A stretch of 64,000 bases of DNA, taken from positions 1 through 64,000 of the forward strand of contig NW_020825426.1 in assembly GCF_003286085.1 (NCBI RefSeq), in the 5' to 3' direction. Every line of letters starts with the position of its first letter. Positions within the stretch are counted from its first letter, which is position 1. This DNA is from Drosophila persimilis (lineage: Eukaryota > Arthropoda > Insecta > Diptera > Drosophilidae). The translations under genes and the position numbers were made by a program. The notes beneath the pieces are model-generated. The model was not told the origin of the DNA. It did no database searches and saw nothing but the letters and a program-made list of their open reading frames with translations. Below are positions 1-13,091 of this stretch, piece by piece.

Positions 1-2095
1 CGTCCGTCGTACGTTTCTTAATATCTGCATACAAGTGTCATAAGACTCATATTACGACGGGTGTGCGAGTATTTCCCCTGCTGGGAATGGGACTGGGGCA
101 GGGTGCCTATAAATAGAGTTCTGCAATCAGTCATGACACCTTCGTCATCGTTTCGGGTTCCATTCCCTTCGGTTTGGATTGGTTTCGGGTTCGGCGTTGG
201 CCTGTGTTTTGGCTTTGGTTGGACCACTGTCAACAATTAGTCGGCACAATTGGGCGGCCTCTCAGTCATTGACGTGGGCCAGTTGTAAATTGTAGATTAA
301 TTCTGGATAATTATTTATCCAAGTCGAGTAAAGTTTCACAGATTTTGGTTATTTTTCCCTTTCCGTGACGACAATTGAGAAATTTCAGCGAAAGCAAACC
401 CTGCTCATAGCTGGAAATGAATGAATGAGGAGATCGATGAATCAATGAATGAACAACAAGAGGCTGGCGGCTAAGCTTAGACGGCAACTTTGGGACGATG
501 AGTGAGCTTGAGTGAGTCGCTTTTTTTTACCCTGAACTGGCTCGAATTGAGCTTTTTCGCTGACTTAAGATGAGTCGGCGATCTCGCTTTCTTTGTGGCA
601 GTCTGCCCAACGCTCCCAGAGACAAAGTTCAGTAGGCAAAGGTTCTACTCCCGCTGTCTGTCATAAAATCTTATTGGAGCTTCCAGAGCGAACTGCGCGT
701 ATCTGGTTCTCTGCAGATTATTCCGTCTTGCACAGCCTCCTCCAAATTAGCACTTTGAACCGTGGCCCAGCAACCGAGCCAATCTCACATGGATCTGCCT
801 CCCGTTCCGCCCAGCCCTTGGGAGCTGGGAGTTCTCTGATAACGGGGCCCCCATAGGGCGCGATATATCCCGAGAAATTATTATTCACAAGCTTATCGCT
901 GGAAGTATTTCCCATGCCTTTGGAACACTAGATATTTCATACCATACCATAACGTTAAGCCATACACAATAAGTGAGAAAATTCCTTCGGTCTTGATTTC
1001 TCTAGCAGGGAATTCTTGGAAAGTACTCTTATTTTGGGGCTTACATCAGAACAGTCACATGGTTGAAGATCCAACTGAAGTTTGTACATTTCTATTTCCC
1101 TTACCCCTCTATCGTTACATAAATACATATGTACATATGTATGTATAATTTATGTTTAACTTCCTTGCGGGTAGAGCTTCAATTCAGATATCGATTTTCA
1201 TTCCGATTTAAAATTTGTATGGTCTTCGCTTAAGGTTGTTGTTGACTTATCAAAAGTGTAAATAAGATATGCCGCTTTATTTTATTTTGTTTGTGCATGA
1301 AATTAGCCGCTTTGAAATGAGCCCCATAAGCAGTCGCAGCCTCAGTGCCATCTTCAGTCCCCCGGCTGTCAGTCCGGGAGCTCTAATAAAACGTGAGGAG
1401 CGATCGCTTCATCAAGGCCGGATTGGATGAACAAATATACATATGCATGTATGCACATATGAGTACTCACATATGAATACTCGTATAGAATAACGGATGT
1501 GTACGGGACGACGGATGTGTTTATATGTACAACCATATAAACAATCGCCGAAATCGCGCGCACGCCTTCAATTTTCTCTTAATCTTCGTGTGGTGTGGTT
1601 ATGGCTCGGACTGTGGCCTTTTTTTCGCAGATCTTTGGCCCGTGTATCGGTGTCGTGCTGTTGTTGTTTGCCAATGCAAATCGGAAGTTAATGAGGCGTG
1701 CCGAATCGTTGTCTAATACTTACGAGATGTGCGATGTGTGAGGATGAAAAGTTTTCTGCACAAAGAGTTGTGGGAAATACAGGTGTAGAAAAGCAAGTAA
1801 AATCCATGAAACGGAAATCCATGAGGTGGGGCGAACTATTAGAGCACCCCTCGCCCGTTCAGTCGAAGCTTTCGCACGATTCATCTCATGCCACTCATAT
1901 GATCAGCAGCGCGCGTGAACTTGTGACGATCTGTTTGCACCTACGCACGGGAATTGCCGCTGGTCACTGCCTCGAGCCCGGGGAAATGGCCGCTCTCACG
2001 TGACCATTTCTTCTCCCCCTCCCCCACTCATTCCAATGGCCTAAATGGTTTCTCAATGCCCCTGGCAACTGTTGATGATGATGGTGCGAGCTTAC
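1..2095. other. Non-coding left edge; possible intron 2 of the unpaired paralogue
   Basis: I see no convincing gene here. If the minus-strand unpaired paralogue continues leftward, this stretch is its second intron. I looked on the minus strand for the conserved third exon (a Trp-Tyr start with a Phe/Ser/Tyr-Leu motif, as in the gene at 35 kb) and did not find it. A TATAAATAG sequence at 108-116 is the only promoter-like motif. AT-rich tacatatgtacatatg tracts near 1120-1150 and 1436-1490 are simple intergenic sequence. Confidence 0.5.
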
Positions 2096-3050
2096 CTGGT
2101 GACTACTAGCGTTGAGCCGTGGCAGAAACTTGTAGGTTCCACTGTGGAGAGCCCACTTGCGTTGCTGCGAGATATCGATGGCCTTAGTGGTGGCCGTGTC
2201 CTTGTTCTCTGCCCGCAGGCTTCGCAGCTCGCTCCTGGTGTGGTTCTGCAGAGCGTGGATAACCTTAAAGAGAGCAAGGATACCATAATTAGTTTGAGAA
2301 GCGAGCTTAATACTTCTGTGTCAAATTAAGAGTAAAACGAGGGGGAACGTTGTGAGCGTTGTGACCCGATACCTAGTCTGTATGTCTCTCCTCCGTCAGA
2401 CGGCACTAGACCAGACGGACCATATCTACCAGATTGCCGAATCAGATCGGATCATTATTATAACCAAAAGGAACAAATCAATTGGCCGTGACTACACAAG
2501 TATGAATCGTCTGGGTATGATCGGAATTTATATAATGGAACAAAATACTACATGCTATATTGTGCTCGTATGCTCGTATACATATGTAAGTATACATATA
2601 CATACATATATACATATGCATATACATATATAATTAAGTGGACTCGGATCACTAATTTTTATAATATGACTAAATTGCTTTCTGGATATTCATAATCGTT
2701 CCAATACATTTTTCACAAAATCTACTGAAAATTTGTCCATTCAATATGCAGGAATATTCTGATCTCCAACTCACCAACTGCCTCTTTTTGCAGCGTTTGG
2801 CCGGACGGACCCAGTCCTCAGGTCCCGTCCAGTTGCCCCCGCACGTGTTTTCCCAGTCCACACGGGTGATGCTGCCGTTGAGCTCCCTCTGGAAGCGCTG
2901 CCGAAAATTGCCAAGATTGTGCCGCTTTTGGAGGCGCTTAAGCAAGTCTGGTGGTGGGGCAAGGTATGTGGCATTGAGCAATGGCGAAGGGGTTGGGGCG
3001 GCTTCGATGCCACCGCTGCCGGGGTGGGCGAACTGCTGCAACTGGTACAT
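2096..3050 (-). CDS. Unpaired-family JAK/STAT ligand (upd2 or upd3), partial, two exons seen
   Basis: This is a partial gene for a secreted cytokine of the unpaired family, whose members signal through Domeless, Hopscotch and Stat92E. The exons are 3050-2775 and 2263-2096, both in phase 0, with a gtgagt donor, a ctttaag acceptor and a gtaagc donor. The visible 148 residues parallel the gene at 35 kb exon by exon. Exon 1 carries W-E-N-T-C-G-G before a basic stretch ending K-K-R-Q-L. Exon 2 carries a V-I-H-A-L-Q-N-H-T start and Y-K-F-L-P followed by an N-glycosylation site. Sequons NAT, NGS, NWT, NHT and NAS fit a secreted glycoprotein. The first in-frame ATG (3050) lies after a hydrophobic run (I-G-S-L-L-T-L-A-V-L) that reads open upstream to an acceptor at about 3197. 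The true start may therefore be in an upstream exon that supplies a signal peptide. The third exon is not in view. Which paralogue it is remains unsettled. Confidence 0.75.
2337..2500. repeat. Rearranged DINE-1-like fragment in intron 1 of the unpaired paralogue
   Basis: The first 65 or so bases match the acgagggggaacgttgtgag end of the repeat family that is frequent at 39-54 kb. From about 2417 the sequence matches an internal part of the same family in the opposite orientation (accatatctaccagattg, then ccaaaaggaacaaatcaat). The copy is therefore internally inverted. It lies in the 511-bp first intron of the minus-strand unpaired gene. Confidence 0.6.
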
Positions 3051-4415
3051 GAGCACGGCGAGTGTCAGCAGCGAGCCGATTCTATGGAGACGACTTCTGC
3101 TCTCCCCGAGCGTTGCTTCTCTTTCACGCGTGTTGGCCGTTTTGCTCTTTCGGCTGTCGCTGCTGCTGCTGAGGTCGATTGGGCAAGCAGCTGTCGTCTG
3201 TGGGTGTTGGAAGAGTGGTGCGGTGAGAAAAGGGAGAGATAAGAGCGAGAGGGGGAGAGAGGAAAAGAGAGTTAGCCATGATTGTCAGAGTTTGGGAATC
3301 CCTGGTAGACACAATCGAAATTTTTTAGTGACCCGAAGCGTGCTTGCCTTTGTGAATAATACTGTTGGTGTTAGCTATTGCTATTGGCGTTTTTGTTGCT
3401 GTCTTTATCTGGCTGACATAATTATTTAAAATTAAAAACAATTTCTGGCTGAATCATTGCCTGTGGTGGGGTAGGCCCAGTCGGCATATACATATATGTA
3501 CACTCCGATACGCACACTCATAAAGACACCGCAGTGCCTGTATCTACACTACGCTACATGGTCAACGAACTTGGTTTCATTTTTTGTCTTTCGATTTGCA
3601 AACATTTGTGAAATTCGCTCACCCTCTCGTTCGGTGCTTTTGCTTGTGGCTGTCCCTTTCCCTATCCAAGCCTAATCGTTGTCGTTTGATACTGACGCAT
3701 CGCCCCCCAACCATCAACCCCCATTCATCAAGCCAAATCCACAGTCCACACTGCCTATCCCCTCCCGAACGTTTAAATGAATTTCACACAAAACGGTTAT
3801 AATTAAACCAAGCACAGCGATCGATCTATGGTAGCAGCAACATTTGATAAGTATTTTTAGTCATTCATCCATACACTTGAACATAGGCATGTACATTCAT
3901 ATGCACATACATATGCATAATGAAATCTGTCTTGAGCGGACTCCCTGACAAGGAGATATTCGTTGACCCTTTCGCGACTCCCCTCACGACTTCCGCCATT
4001 TCATCACGTAGTCGTTGTATTACAGCACAGCACTCGGAAGGCCTTTTATTTGTGTGCAGCATGCATCTATATTCACCGGCTCGTACACTAACACTCCCAC
4101 CCCCACCCGCACCTGCACCACTTATCAGAAGGCAAAGCACGCACCTCAAGTTCCGCTCTCTCTGACCTGTACGATTATATCTTTATTTTCCTTTTGCACC
4201 TTCTGCAAGTTCTTCCGCAAATCCGAGGACGAAGAGGTATAGAAGTTGCAAAGCTGAATGTTGTGCTTCGAGTACTCACCATTTACACATATATATGTAT
4301 GTGAAGGAGATTCTGCAGAAATGTCCCTAGCAGAATTTTGTCACTTTTCGGTGGTTTTGGGGAAAGTTCGAGAATGCAACGCAAAACTGAGTCAACACAA
4401 AGCAATATAAACCAC

Positions 4416-4432
4416 AAAAAAAAAAAAAAAAA
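4416..4432. repeat. Homopolymer A run
   Basis: An uninterrupted run of about 17 A residues. No retrogene or non-LTR element body is evident next to it, so I treat it as a simple repeat. Confidence 0.8.
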
Positions 4433-4841
4433 TGGATAGTATTTATAGTAATTCGAGAGGTGAGGCGGGTAACTGGTAACTGGGAACGCGGCACGCAGAA
4501 CCTAATTTTTGATCTGTATCTGTATCTGCGAGATACTCTTCAAGTGGATGGGCCACCAAGTTTCGACGCGCTGCCTTTGACTGCCTGCTTTGATTTGATT
4601 TGATTCCCCGGCGATCCGATCGAACTGCCCGATGGCTCGATGTCGAAGTTGATGGCTCGATGCCGATGCCAATACCGATGCCGAGAGTGGCTTTCTCGTC
4701 GTCGGCGTTGTGTTTTCGCCTGAGACCGAGACGGACGGGGGGACGTGTTTCGAACTGAACTCTTCAGTTACTATGAGCATACTAATGAGGAGGCGGAGAG
4801 TGGCCCCACCGCTCTGGCTGGCTCCAGAACTCAGTCCGAGT

Positions 4842-4879
4842 CGCTCTCTCTCACTCTCTCTCTCTCTTTCTCTCTCTCC
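4842..4879. repeat. (CT)n tract
   Basis: Imperfect CT/TC dinucleotide repeat. Such GA/CT tracts can bind GAGA factor in flies, but nothing adjacent identifies a promoter. Confidence 0.8.
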
Positions 4880-7800
4880 GTGCTCCTCTCTGTGAGAGTG
4901 AGACAGCGTTAGCTATGAGTGTGCAGTCTCTGCGAAAATAAAAAGCGCTCAAAAGCCACTTATGAGTGGGGGAGTTTTGGTCAATTTCAACATGAAGGGT
5001 AATTGGTGCTTCTCTCTCTAGCTCTCGCTGCATTGTTCTCCCGCTATCATATATGCACGATTACAGATACATACATATACTTACATTTGTACGTACGAAT
5101 ATGATCGATCACCGGTTGTGTTTTGGATCAGCTGTTGATAAGACCCCTCTCCACAGCTGTCTGCCTACTCGGAGAGCGTCGTTCCGCTCTCTGCTACTCG
5201 CTCGCAACTAACGTCTCTCACTCGTAGATAAACAAAATTATTGCCGGCTGTATGACTTTCACTCGTGGCCAGAGGAAGCAATACTCGTGCATTCTCAGTT
5301 CGTCCCACTTCCGAAGTTTTTGCACCCCTACAAACACACAAAACAAGCGAATATACACATACGCACTCGGCTCTCATGTATTTCAGTTATTTCCGTTCAG
5401 TTATTTCACAAGAATTATTACTCATACGCGACGTCTGCTTCAGTGACGACACAACTCGTAGACAAGCTCGTTCTCACGCTCCGATACAATCGACTTGGAT
5501 TCATTCATGAATAGTTTTACGCTGCCTCTGCCTTTGTCCTTACCTTTGCCTCAGAATGCGGATGCTCGCCCGAGCAGCACGAGCAAAACGGAGGGATTGG
5601 GGAGGGGAGTCTGCATTTTGCGGTTGGTCTAAATTTTACCGCGCGCCAAAAACATGATCAATCGAATAGTTATTGAGCTCTCATCGTTACTCATGGGCTA
5701 TGAGACAGTGACGGCGAAGGTGCTAGTGACGGAGACGGAGACATCGTCGCTCCCCCATACTCGGCTCATGGCAAATGTGTGGGGACGACGGACAGCCGAT
5801 CAGTGGGATGGACGGATAGCCAAACTGACATGATTGGGCCAATCTATTTATAAAATATTGTGTCGATCACTTGGCCTGGCACTGATTGTCTTTTCTGTAG
5901 ATCTTCCGCTTATCGTGTTGATCTGTCCAATTGGCGAGTTCCGTCCGGACTCCGCTGGTGGGGTGCAGTGTTATTTACTTTAAAAGGTTTTGTGCCAGGC
6001 GTCTTTGTTGGTCGCTTTTATTATCGTAATCGTTATCGTTGTTGTTGATGCCGGCTGTGTAAGGTTAGTGTAAGGCCCTAATGCCTAATGCATGAAGGTG
6101 GCGGATGAGTAATATTTTGACAGAGTTATACCGATCATATGGGGGTGAATTCAAATGTCAATGACAATGATGCACGGGCTTTCCGCATGGAAAGCAACCA
6201 ATTGAAGGAAGCGTTGATGGAGTCCACCATTGAAATGGAGGTAAGGAGTTTACACGGAGGAGTTTAAAGGAGTTTACATGATGCTAAAAACGAATCATAG
6301 GGTTCTTAAAATGGCAATTAAAAGAGATGTGAGCATTACGGAGTTATATTTGAATTTGACAGTTGTGCTGACAGTTGAAGCGGAGTTTCTATTCGCTTAA
6401 AACATTAATTAAAGAAAGTTGGTTCAGCTAATGGAATTAAGTATACCGTGACTTCGGTTCAAGGTTACACAGGTATTCCCTGTGATCCCCCAGGCAAAAA
6501 GATATGCGACGGCGGAAATAAAAGTCATTTTACCTATATTTCCACTGGAACTCGGTTCTAAACGGTTTCAGCTGATCAGAAGGGGCAAAAAACTTGTCTG
6601 AAACAGTTTCTGTAGGAGCTTGGAGTGTGAACGTCATTTCCCTTTACGTAAGAAGTTTAACCTAGTGGACCTACTATCCGCTGATAAGGCCTAGACCTCC
6701 CCCGGTTGGCGGAAGGGAGCTTTGAACCCGCCGCGCGCTGCCAGCTCAGCGAATGAGCTGGAGTCCAGGGATCGAGTTTTCGTGACGTCAGTCTTCGGCC
6801 TGTAACCGCATAATGCTAATTTATTGTCCAATCGATTTGAAACAGCAACTAAAAAGCTCACCGCCTCTGTCTCTGTATCTGGCTCTACCTCTACCCACGG
6901 CAAGCGTTGAAAGTGAGTCATAAAAGGCAGCACGAAAATACCACATTTTTTACGCCCAATGAAATTTGTTGCGGTGTCAGTGCGATGTTTGACTTTAGCC
7001 TTTTTTTACTCATCATCATGCATTGGGAGGGAGTCTCTCTGCTGACGCTGCTTTTGCCTCCGTTTCTGATCTTCCGCTGTCATAGAGTTCATTCCCAGCC
7101 ACGGACCGCTTTACGGATGAGCAATTTGCCATTTACCAATTGTAGCGCCAGATTAATAGCTCACCAATATTGATTTTGTCTGGCTGCCGGACTGCCCGCC
7201 AGTCAAGCGACTGTTGTGGGGCTGTAATGCCTGATAATTTGGAGGGGAACGCGCCGGACAGCGCGGAAAGGAGTGACTGAAATACGGAGGACTTCGCGGC
7301 GGTTTTTATGTTTGCCGACCGAACGAAGTTTAAAAGTTTCACACATAACAAAGTGCGAAGGATGCAGCGGATCAGAGCCCCGAAAGAGCCAAACTTAATT
7401 AGCGCCCATTGCAAAAATATTTACGGCCAAACAAAATAACACCCATTAAGAGGAGACAGAGGAGAGCGCAAACGCGTGATGATCACTGGGTAACGCCCCT
7501 CGACAAAAAAGCCCCGAAAACGGAGAAGACGAATGCATGTGGAGCAAGCATCAAAGGAACAGCCACAAAAGGAAGCTGGAGTTGCAGCTGTAGTTTGAGT
7601 TGCCATGGGAGGTGCAAACGCTTCAACTTCAGCTCGATTCGATTCGATCCTCGGCCCTCCCAGCACAACACAGCCCATCCCATACCAGGCTATACCATCG
7701 CCATGCTCACGTTCTTGGCCATGGCCCGTCATTATAAGCCGTCACCTTGTTGTGTAGACATTGGCCATGGCCACCGCAAACACAGAGACGCAGACTCAGA

Positions 7801-10800
7801 CAATCATTGGAGTGGAGGATGGATAGGGGTATACGATGCACACAACAAACTGCTAATCCGGTTCGCGCTTGAGGCCCGGCCTGGCAATCGCTGGAGTGAA
7901 ATCAACTCGTTAACTCGTTACCAAAACTGATCCCATTTAGCGGCGCATCGTGATCCGGCGCCAGTCGCACAGCCCCGAGGAATGCCCTACACCGGCCGAG
8001 CAGGGGAGACTTTTCAAGTATTTTAATAAGTATTTATTCCCAATTCCCTCTCCGTTGGTATCTTTTGTACATACTTTGGGAGTAGCGGATTCGCTAGGCG
8101 CCTCAACCGGAATGGAGATTCAACGGGGGGTTTTGAGTAGAGGAGCAGGGTCTGAAGCTGGACCCGGGGAGGAGCAACAGCAGAGTTGGGCTTTGGTTCA
8201 TTCGCGTCATCAGCATCATCATCGCCAACACCTTCATCATTATCGGCGGTGTCGGCGTCTGTGGCGTCCACAGCCCCATCCTCGGACCCAGCATCGCCCC
8301 GAGGCGGCGGCGGCGGCAGTAGAAGTAGAAGACCGCCACCGCCTAACGCATTGGAAAGGAGCTAAAGGTGGGGATGGAACTGCATTTGAAGAAGCGGGAA
8401 CTGAACCTCGAGCTGGAGCTACAGATGGAAGGTGGTTATGATGATATACTTTGGCTGTTTGGTTTTGCTGCTGAAAAGGGGCTTCCGCTGAAGAAACCTT
8501 TTCGAACTTTACAATTGTGGAGCTGTGAAGCAATATTGTTGCATTGTTATACCGAAGGGGCCGCGCCAGCACCAGCAGAAGCAAAAGGATATCAGACTCT
8601 ACCTCTTTCGGCGTCATCCATGTTATTAACTTATTTTCAACCAATAAAACGGCAATGAAGCGCGAACGAGTCGCTGCCCCTGCCGATACCGACGTCGATG
8701 ATGAGGAGGAACCACCGCCATCAACTTGCCAGTTCCCACAGTTATTACTTTTCATAGGCTCAGGGGGAAGGAAGTCCCAAGAGCTCAGTGTTAGCTTCAG
8801 AACCTGCACCAGAGCTCAACTATTTGGTGTGGAAGTAATGCGATGCCGGAGCTGATGTCGGGAGTCGGAGTTGAATACAGAGACAGAGGCGATGGCGCCT
8901 ACATTTGATTGGACTTGACCGCAGAAAGTGTCGAATGACATCCATTTCTGAGGTGTTCAGCAAAAGTAGTGGGCTGGGGCAGGGGCTCAGGATGATGACG
9001 GGTAGGGCCACTCTGAATGGAACACAAGGAAGCACTCTAAGTGTTGATGGCCCCCGTGCCGCTTCTTATTAATGTGTAACCATTAATTGTGCCCAGCAAT
9101 GGCGTTGCCACTGCTTCTGCCACTTGCAGCTGCACTTTGGGGCAGAGAAAGTGACCGAGCTACCACCACAGAGAGGCAGAACGAGAAAGAGACCACACAA
9201 TGTGAGACGACATTAACTGCAGCAGAAAGAACAAAACAGAAAAAACATGGACAGCAAACCCCAAGCCAGATGATAATTATGTAGAATGATAGTTCCTTTC
9301 TCGCCCGATCTTCCCAGATACGATGTGTTTTCCTTGTGAAGTGTACAATTTCACAACATTTAATTCAGAATTTGACGGGTGGCCAAACGGCGGCGCAGAG
9401 GGATCGGATCAGGCGAAGGGGAAGGCGAAGGCGAACAGGTTCCTCCAAGGCTCGACAATTGAGCGACAGGTACACACACTCGTACTACTTTTGTGCATCT
9501 GTGTGCAAACATATACAAGTTTCTTACAAGACCTCCCGCGCATGTAAAACATGCCGATTCATAATTCTGCATTTTGCTACTTAAAGAGTGAAGAGGCGGA
9601 GTAGAGGAGATCTGCTGGACAGAGAGAGAGGATGCCTCACACAGAGGTTGAATGACAAACCGGGCCCGGGACCGGCACCAGCACCGGCAGAAACATCACT
9701 GTAGGACGGGGACAAAAAAGAGGCTCAGAAACCAGAGTCTTGACCAAGGCTATCGATAAATGCGGACCACCCGACTGATCATAGGTCTGTAGCCCCTTGT
9801 CATGTAGTGACGGACTGCACCCGAAATGCGAAAAAAATTAGAAAAGTATTGGGACTGAGTGATCCTTATGAGCTTGTGTGGGAACTTTCGCTGTGATTCT
9901 AGAGATGTTAGCCATGCTCTGTACCGCTCTATACACACACACTCAGAGATAGGTACGCACAAATACAGATGCATCTACATGTACAGATACAGCTACACAC
10001 ACGCTCTGAGATGCGAAGACACATGAAGCAGCAGTCAAAGCAGAAATACGATAATTGAGTGCTCATTTGTCTTACACGCAGGGAACAGAAAAACCGGGGG
10101 AGTGGAGAAGTGGAGAAGTACATGAGTGCAGGCGGAAGACTGGCAGGTATTGTATCTGAAGCTATGTCCATGCATCTGTATCTGTATCATGCTAAGCTGC
10201 TCACTGTACTCGTTTTAATACCCACATTGAAGTCTTTATGACAGCGCCTTCGACTGTCTTGGGGACTGAGATCGGAATCGGGATAGGGAACTGTTTAAGA
10301 AACTTCCCTCAAGACTTCCCATGGCTATCCTGCATAACTATATCGAATATCCTGACAATTGGTTCGAGCATTGATTCACCCCCCCTCTACCTTATTTATG
10401 GAACGAAAGAACGGCACTCGCAGATGCATTCCAACAAAACACGAGTATGTATCTGTATATGCGTTTCCTTCGGCGCTGTCTGATTTCTCGTAATTATACT
10501 CATGTCAGCTGTGTGGGCCATGTATCTCTCCACCTCCATCTGCATCTACAGCAGTATCTATTTCTGCATCTGTATCTGAATCTCTGCGGCTGCCTCTGCG
10601 TCCGAGTTTGATTGGATTTGATTTTCCTCAATCGCAATTGTTTTGTAATGGAACGGCGACTGAAGCTGGAGCTGGGGCTGTGGCTGTGGCTGGGGCAGCC
10701 GGCTGCCTGCCATGTCTCATGTCGAACGAGCTGGAAATTGATAACCAAGATTGATACTAAGAGCAGCAATGCAACGTCAACTGCAGCTCCCGCCTCTGGC

Positions 10801-12964
10801 ACTGGCACTCCGGCGGCAGCACCTCACTTGCAGCTCATTCGATGGCAAATTAATATAATTATCATTGCACGAACCGGAATTACACCGACCAGGCCGGGGC
10901 CGCACCATCACAATTGTATGACTACAACTGCAACAACGAATCCGACACTCAATACAAGTCCATGTCGAAGCCTGCAAACAAATAAACAATCAAAGAAACG
11001 GCTCAACCCATAATTAACGCCACAAACGCAAATATTAAGCCAGCATCGATAGCAGCAATCTGCTACAGCTGTCGGAATCTGTTTCTGCATCTGCATCTCT
11101 ATAACCACAGCATACCCTGGACGGGGGTATTACGACTTTCTCCAAGAACGTGTCCCACACAGAGGCAATCACTTTCTGTCTTTAACAGTTGCATTAGTAT
11201 ATTTACGTGAAAATCCAACCAAACTAATCCTTATTCACAGTATTTATCCTTTGAAATAAATAAGTATATAAAGAGTTATAAAACGCTTTATTTATTGCTT
11301 TGGAAATTTCCGTACGAGTAACTCCGCAAACTTTCCACAAGATATCCACTGATACCCTGCAGGGTATTCGAGTCTTCGTCCTCCCTCTTTTGTTCAAGAA
11401 CGCATTGAACAAGAAATACACACTAGGAACTGAGACTGGGGTGGGCCTGGATTGGCCTGGCCCGGCGCTAGCCCCCAACTCAAACGGATTGCTTGTCAGG
11501 GGGCGTGGCAGGGGATCTCAGATAGGGATTGGATGGGTCGATGTCCATAACCACGTCGAATCCATCAAGGTTGACTCCGATCAGAGCTGCTTAGATAATG
11601 GCCAGAGGCCAATGGCATGTCACTCTCAATTTCAGTCGCAGGTTCCGATTCAGATTCAGCCAGCATCTGCATTTCAATCACTTTTTGATGGACATGGACA
11701 CTATGGATCGAATGCTGCTGCTGCAATTGTGATAGCGCCTTGATTGAGTTGCCAAACTGTGGCGAAGTTTTCCGTTTGTTAGCAAAGGCAATTAAGTGTA
11801 ATTAGCCGGCGAGAAAGAACAGTTCAATTAAAGCGGTGGCCTAGAGTGTGGTGGAACGGTAGAGGGGCGAACACCTGATACCCTCGGCGTTCTGCTAGTT
11901 AAGCCCCGTTCCGGGTCGGAGGCGACGGCGGCTTTACCTAGTTGTACTTAAGAATTGGCACTCTGCAGGATAATAGGCAGGAGGTATGTGCATCTGGGTA
12001 CAAATGCCAAATTGCAACTGGGATTGGGAGTGGGAACTGGACCTGGACTCAGAAAAGTGCAACTGAAGCTTCTTGGCGGTAAAGTCGTGACTTACCCTCG
12101 CCGCGATCCGATAAACCACGCTGTGAAGAGGAAAGAAGGCGCAAAGCGCAGCAGAGAAAAATGTACCCACCAGCAGGATATATTTAAGACCACAAAAGAC
12201 CTCAAATGTGTTGGGGCGAATGCAGACGACGACGACGGCGGCGGCGATGATGATGATGATGCACAAAAAAACCTTTGGGCAGGCTGATGTTCAGGCCGAA
12301 GATGAGGTTGAAGCCTGGGTTAAATCTCAGACTGAGACTGAGGTAGCCTTGCAGTTGATTAAGCGGAGGCAACAAATTTGCATATTTCATTGAGCAGTTC
12401 AATCAAATGGAGGACAGCAGAGGCTGAAACAAAACGTGGCCAGAGACACCGACGGAGTCCAACTTGGAGACGGAGTCAGAGTCAGAGGCAAAGCTGGAGT
12501 CACAGCCAGAGACCTGGCCAAAACGAAGAAGAAGGCATTTTTGTCGTTGGCCAAGATGCAAACGGTGCGATTAAGTCCGAAATAACTCATTCATACGCAG
12601 AGGTCCAGAAGAAGTTGGCAGCCAGGACTTATCCCTGCCCCTCTCTCGAGCAAGCTCTCTCTCTTTCTCTCTCTTTGACTGCGTAATCTGTGGAATGCCA
12701 TCGGATGAGCCAGAGAGCAGAAACACAGAACAATGGCATCATGGCCATTCTCAAATGCTGCCAGACTACTGCTAGAGGAGGTGGTGATGGTGGAGGAGCG
12801 TCCAAGATGGCGCGAGATCAACCATCAGCCTGCCAAGATGGCGATGTCTCGGTCTTGGTCTCGGTTTCGGCCGCAGTCGGAGTCTTCTTAGGGGCTTATT
12901 TGCATAACAGCCCACACTATCTCCATCTCCTTCCCACACTCCCTAGTTCGCAGTGTATCTTGCT

Positions 12965-13020
12965 CCCCTCTCTCTCTTCCTCTTACTCTTTCTCTGTCTC
13001 TCTCTCTTCCTCTTACTCTT

Positions 13021-13088
<68 letters not shown>
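12965..13088. repeat. Long (CT)n microsatellite with a tandem duplication
   Basis: The tract begins with two tandem copies of a roughly 36-bp unit containing cttcctcttactctttctct, then runs as almost pure CT from about 13028 to 13084. The open frames that cross it (Ser/Leu or Arg/Glu repeats) are products of the dinucleotide repeat and not genes. Confidence 0.9.

Positions 13089-13091
<3 letters not shown>

Noticed and set aside
105-130. TATAAATAG followed by atcagtc as a promoter
   Set aside because: The Inr-like sequence is only about 21 bases from the TATA start, too close for a normal core promoter.
1900-1960. Possible third exon of the minus-strand unpaired gene after an acceptor-like cgtgcgtag
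   Set aside because: The polypyrimidine tract is poor, the frame stops after about 20 codons, and the residues do not resemble the conserved exon.
8240-8809. 189-codon minus-strand open frame and an overlapping acidic frame
   Set aside because: Composition changes along the frame, several frames overlap on both strands, and no splice structure, motif or signal peptide supports a gene.
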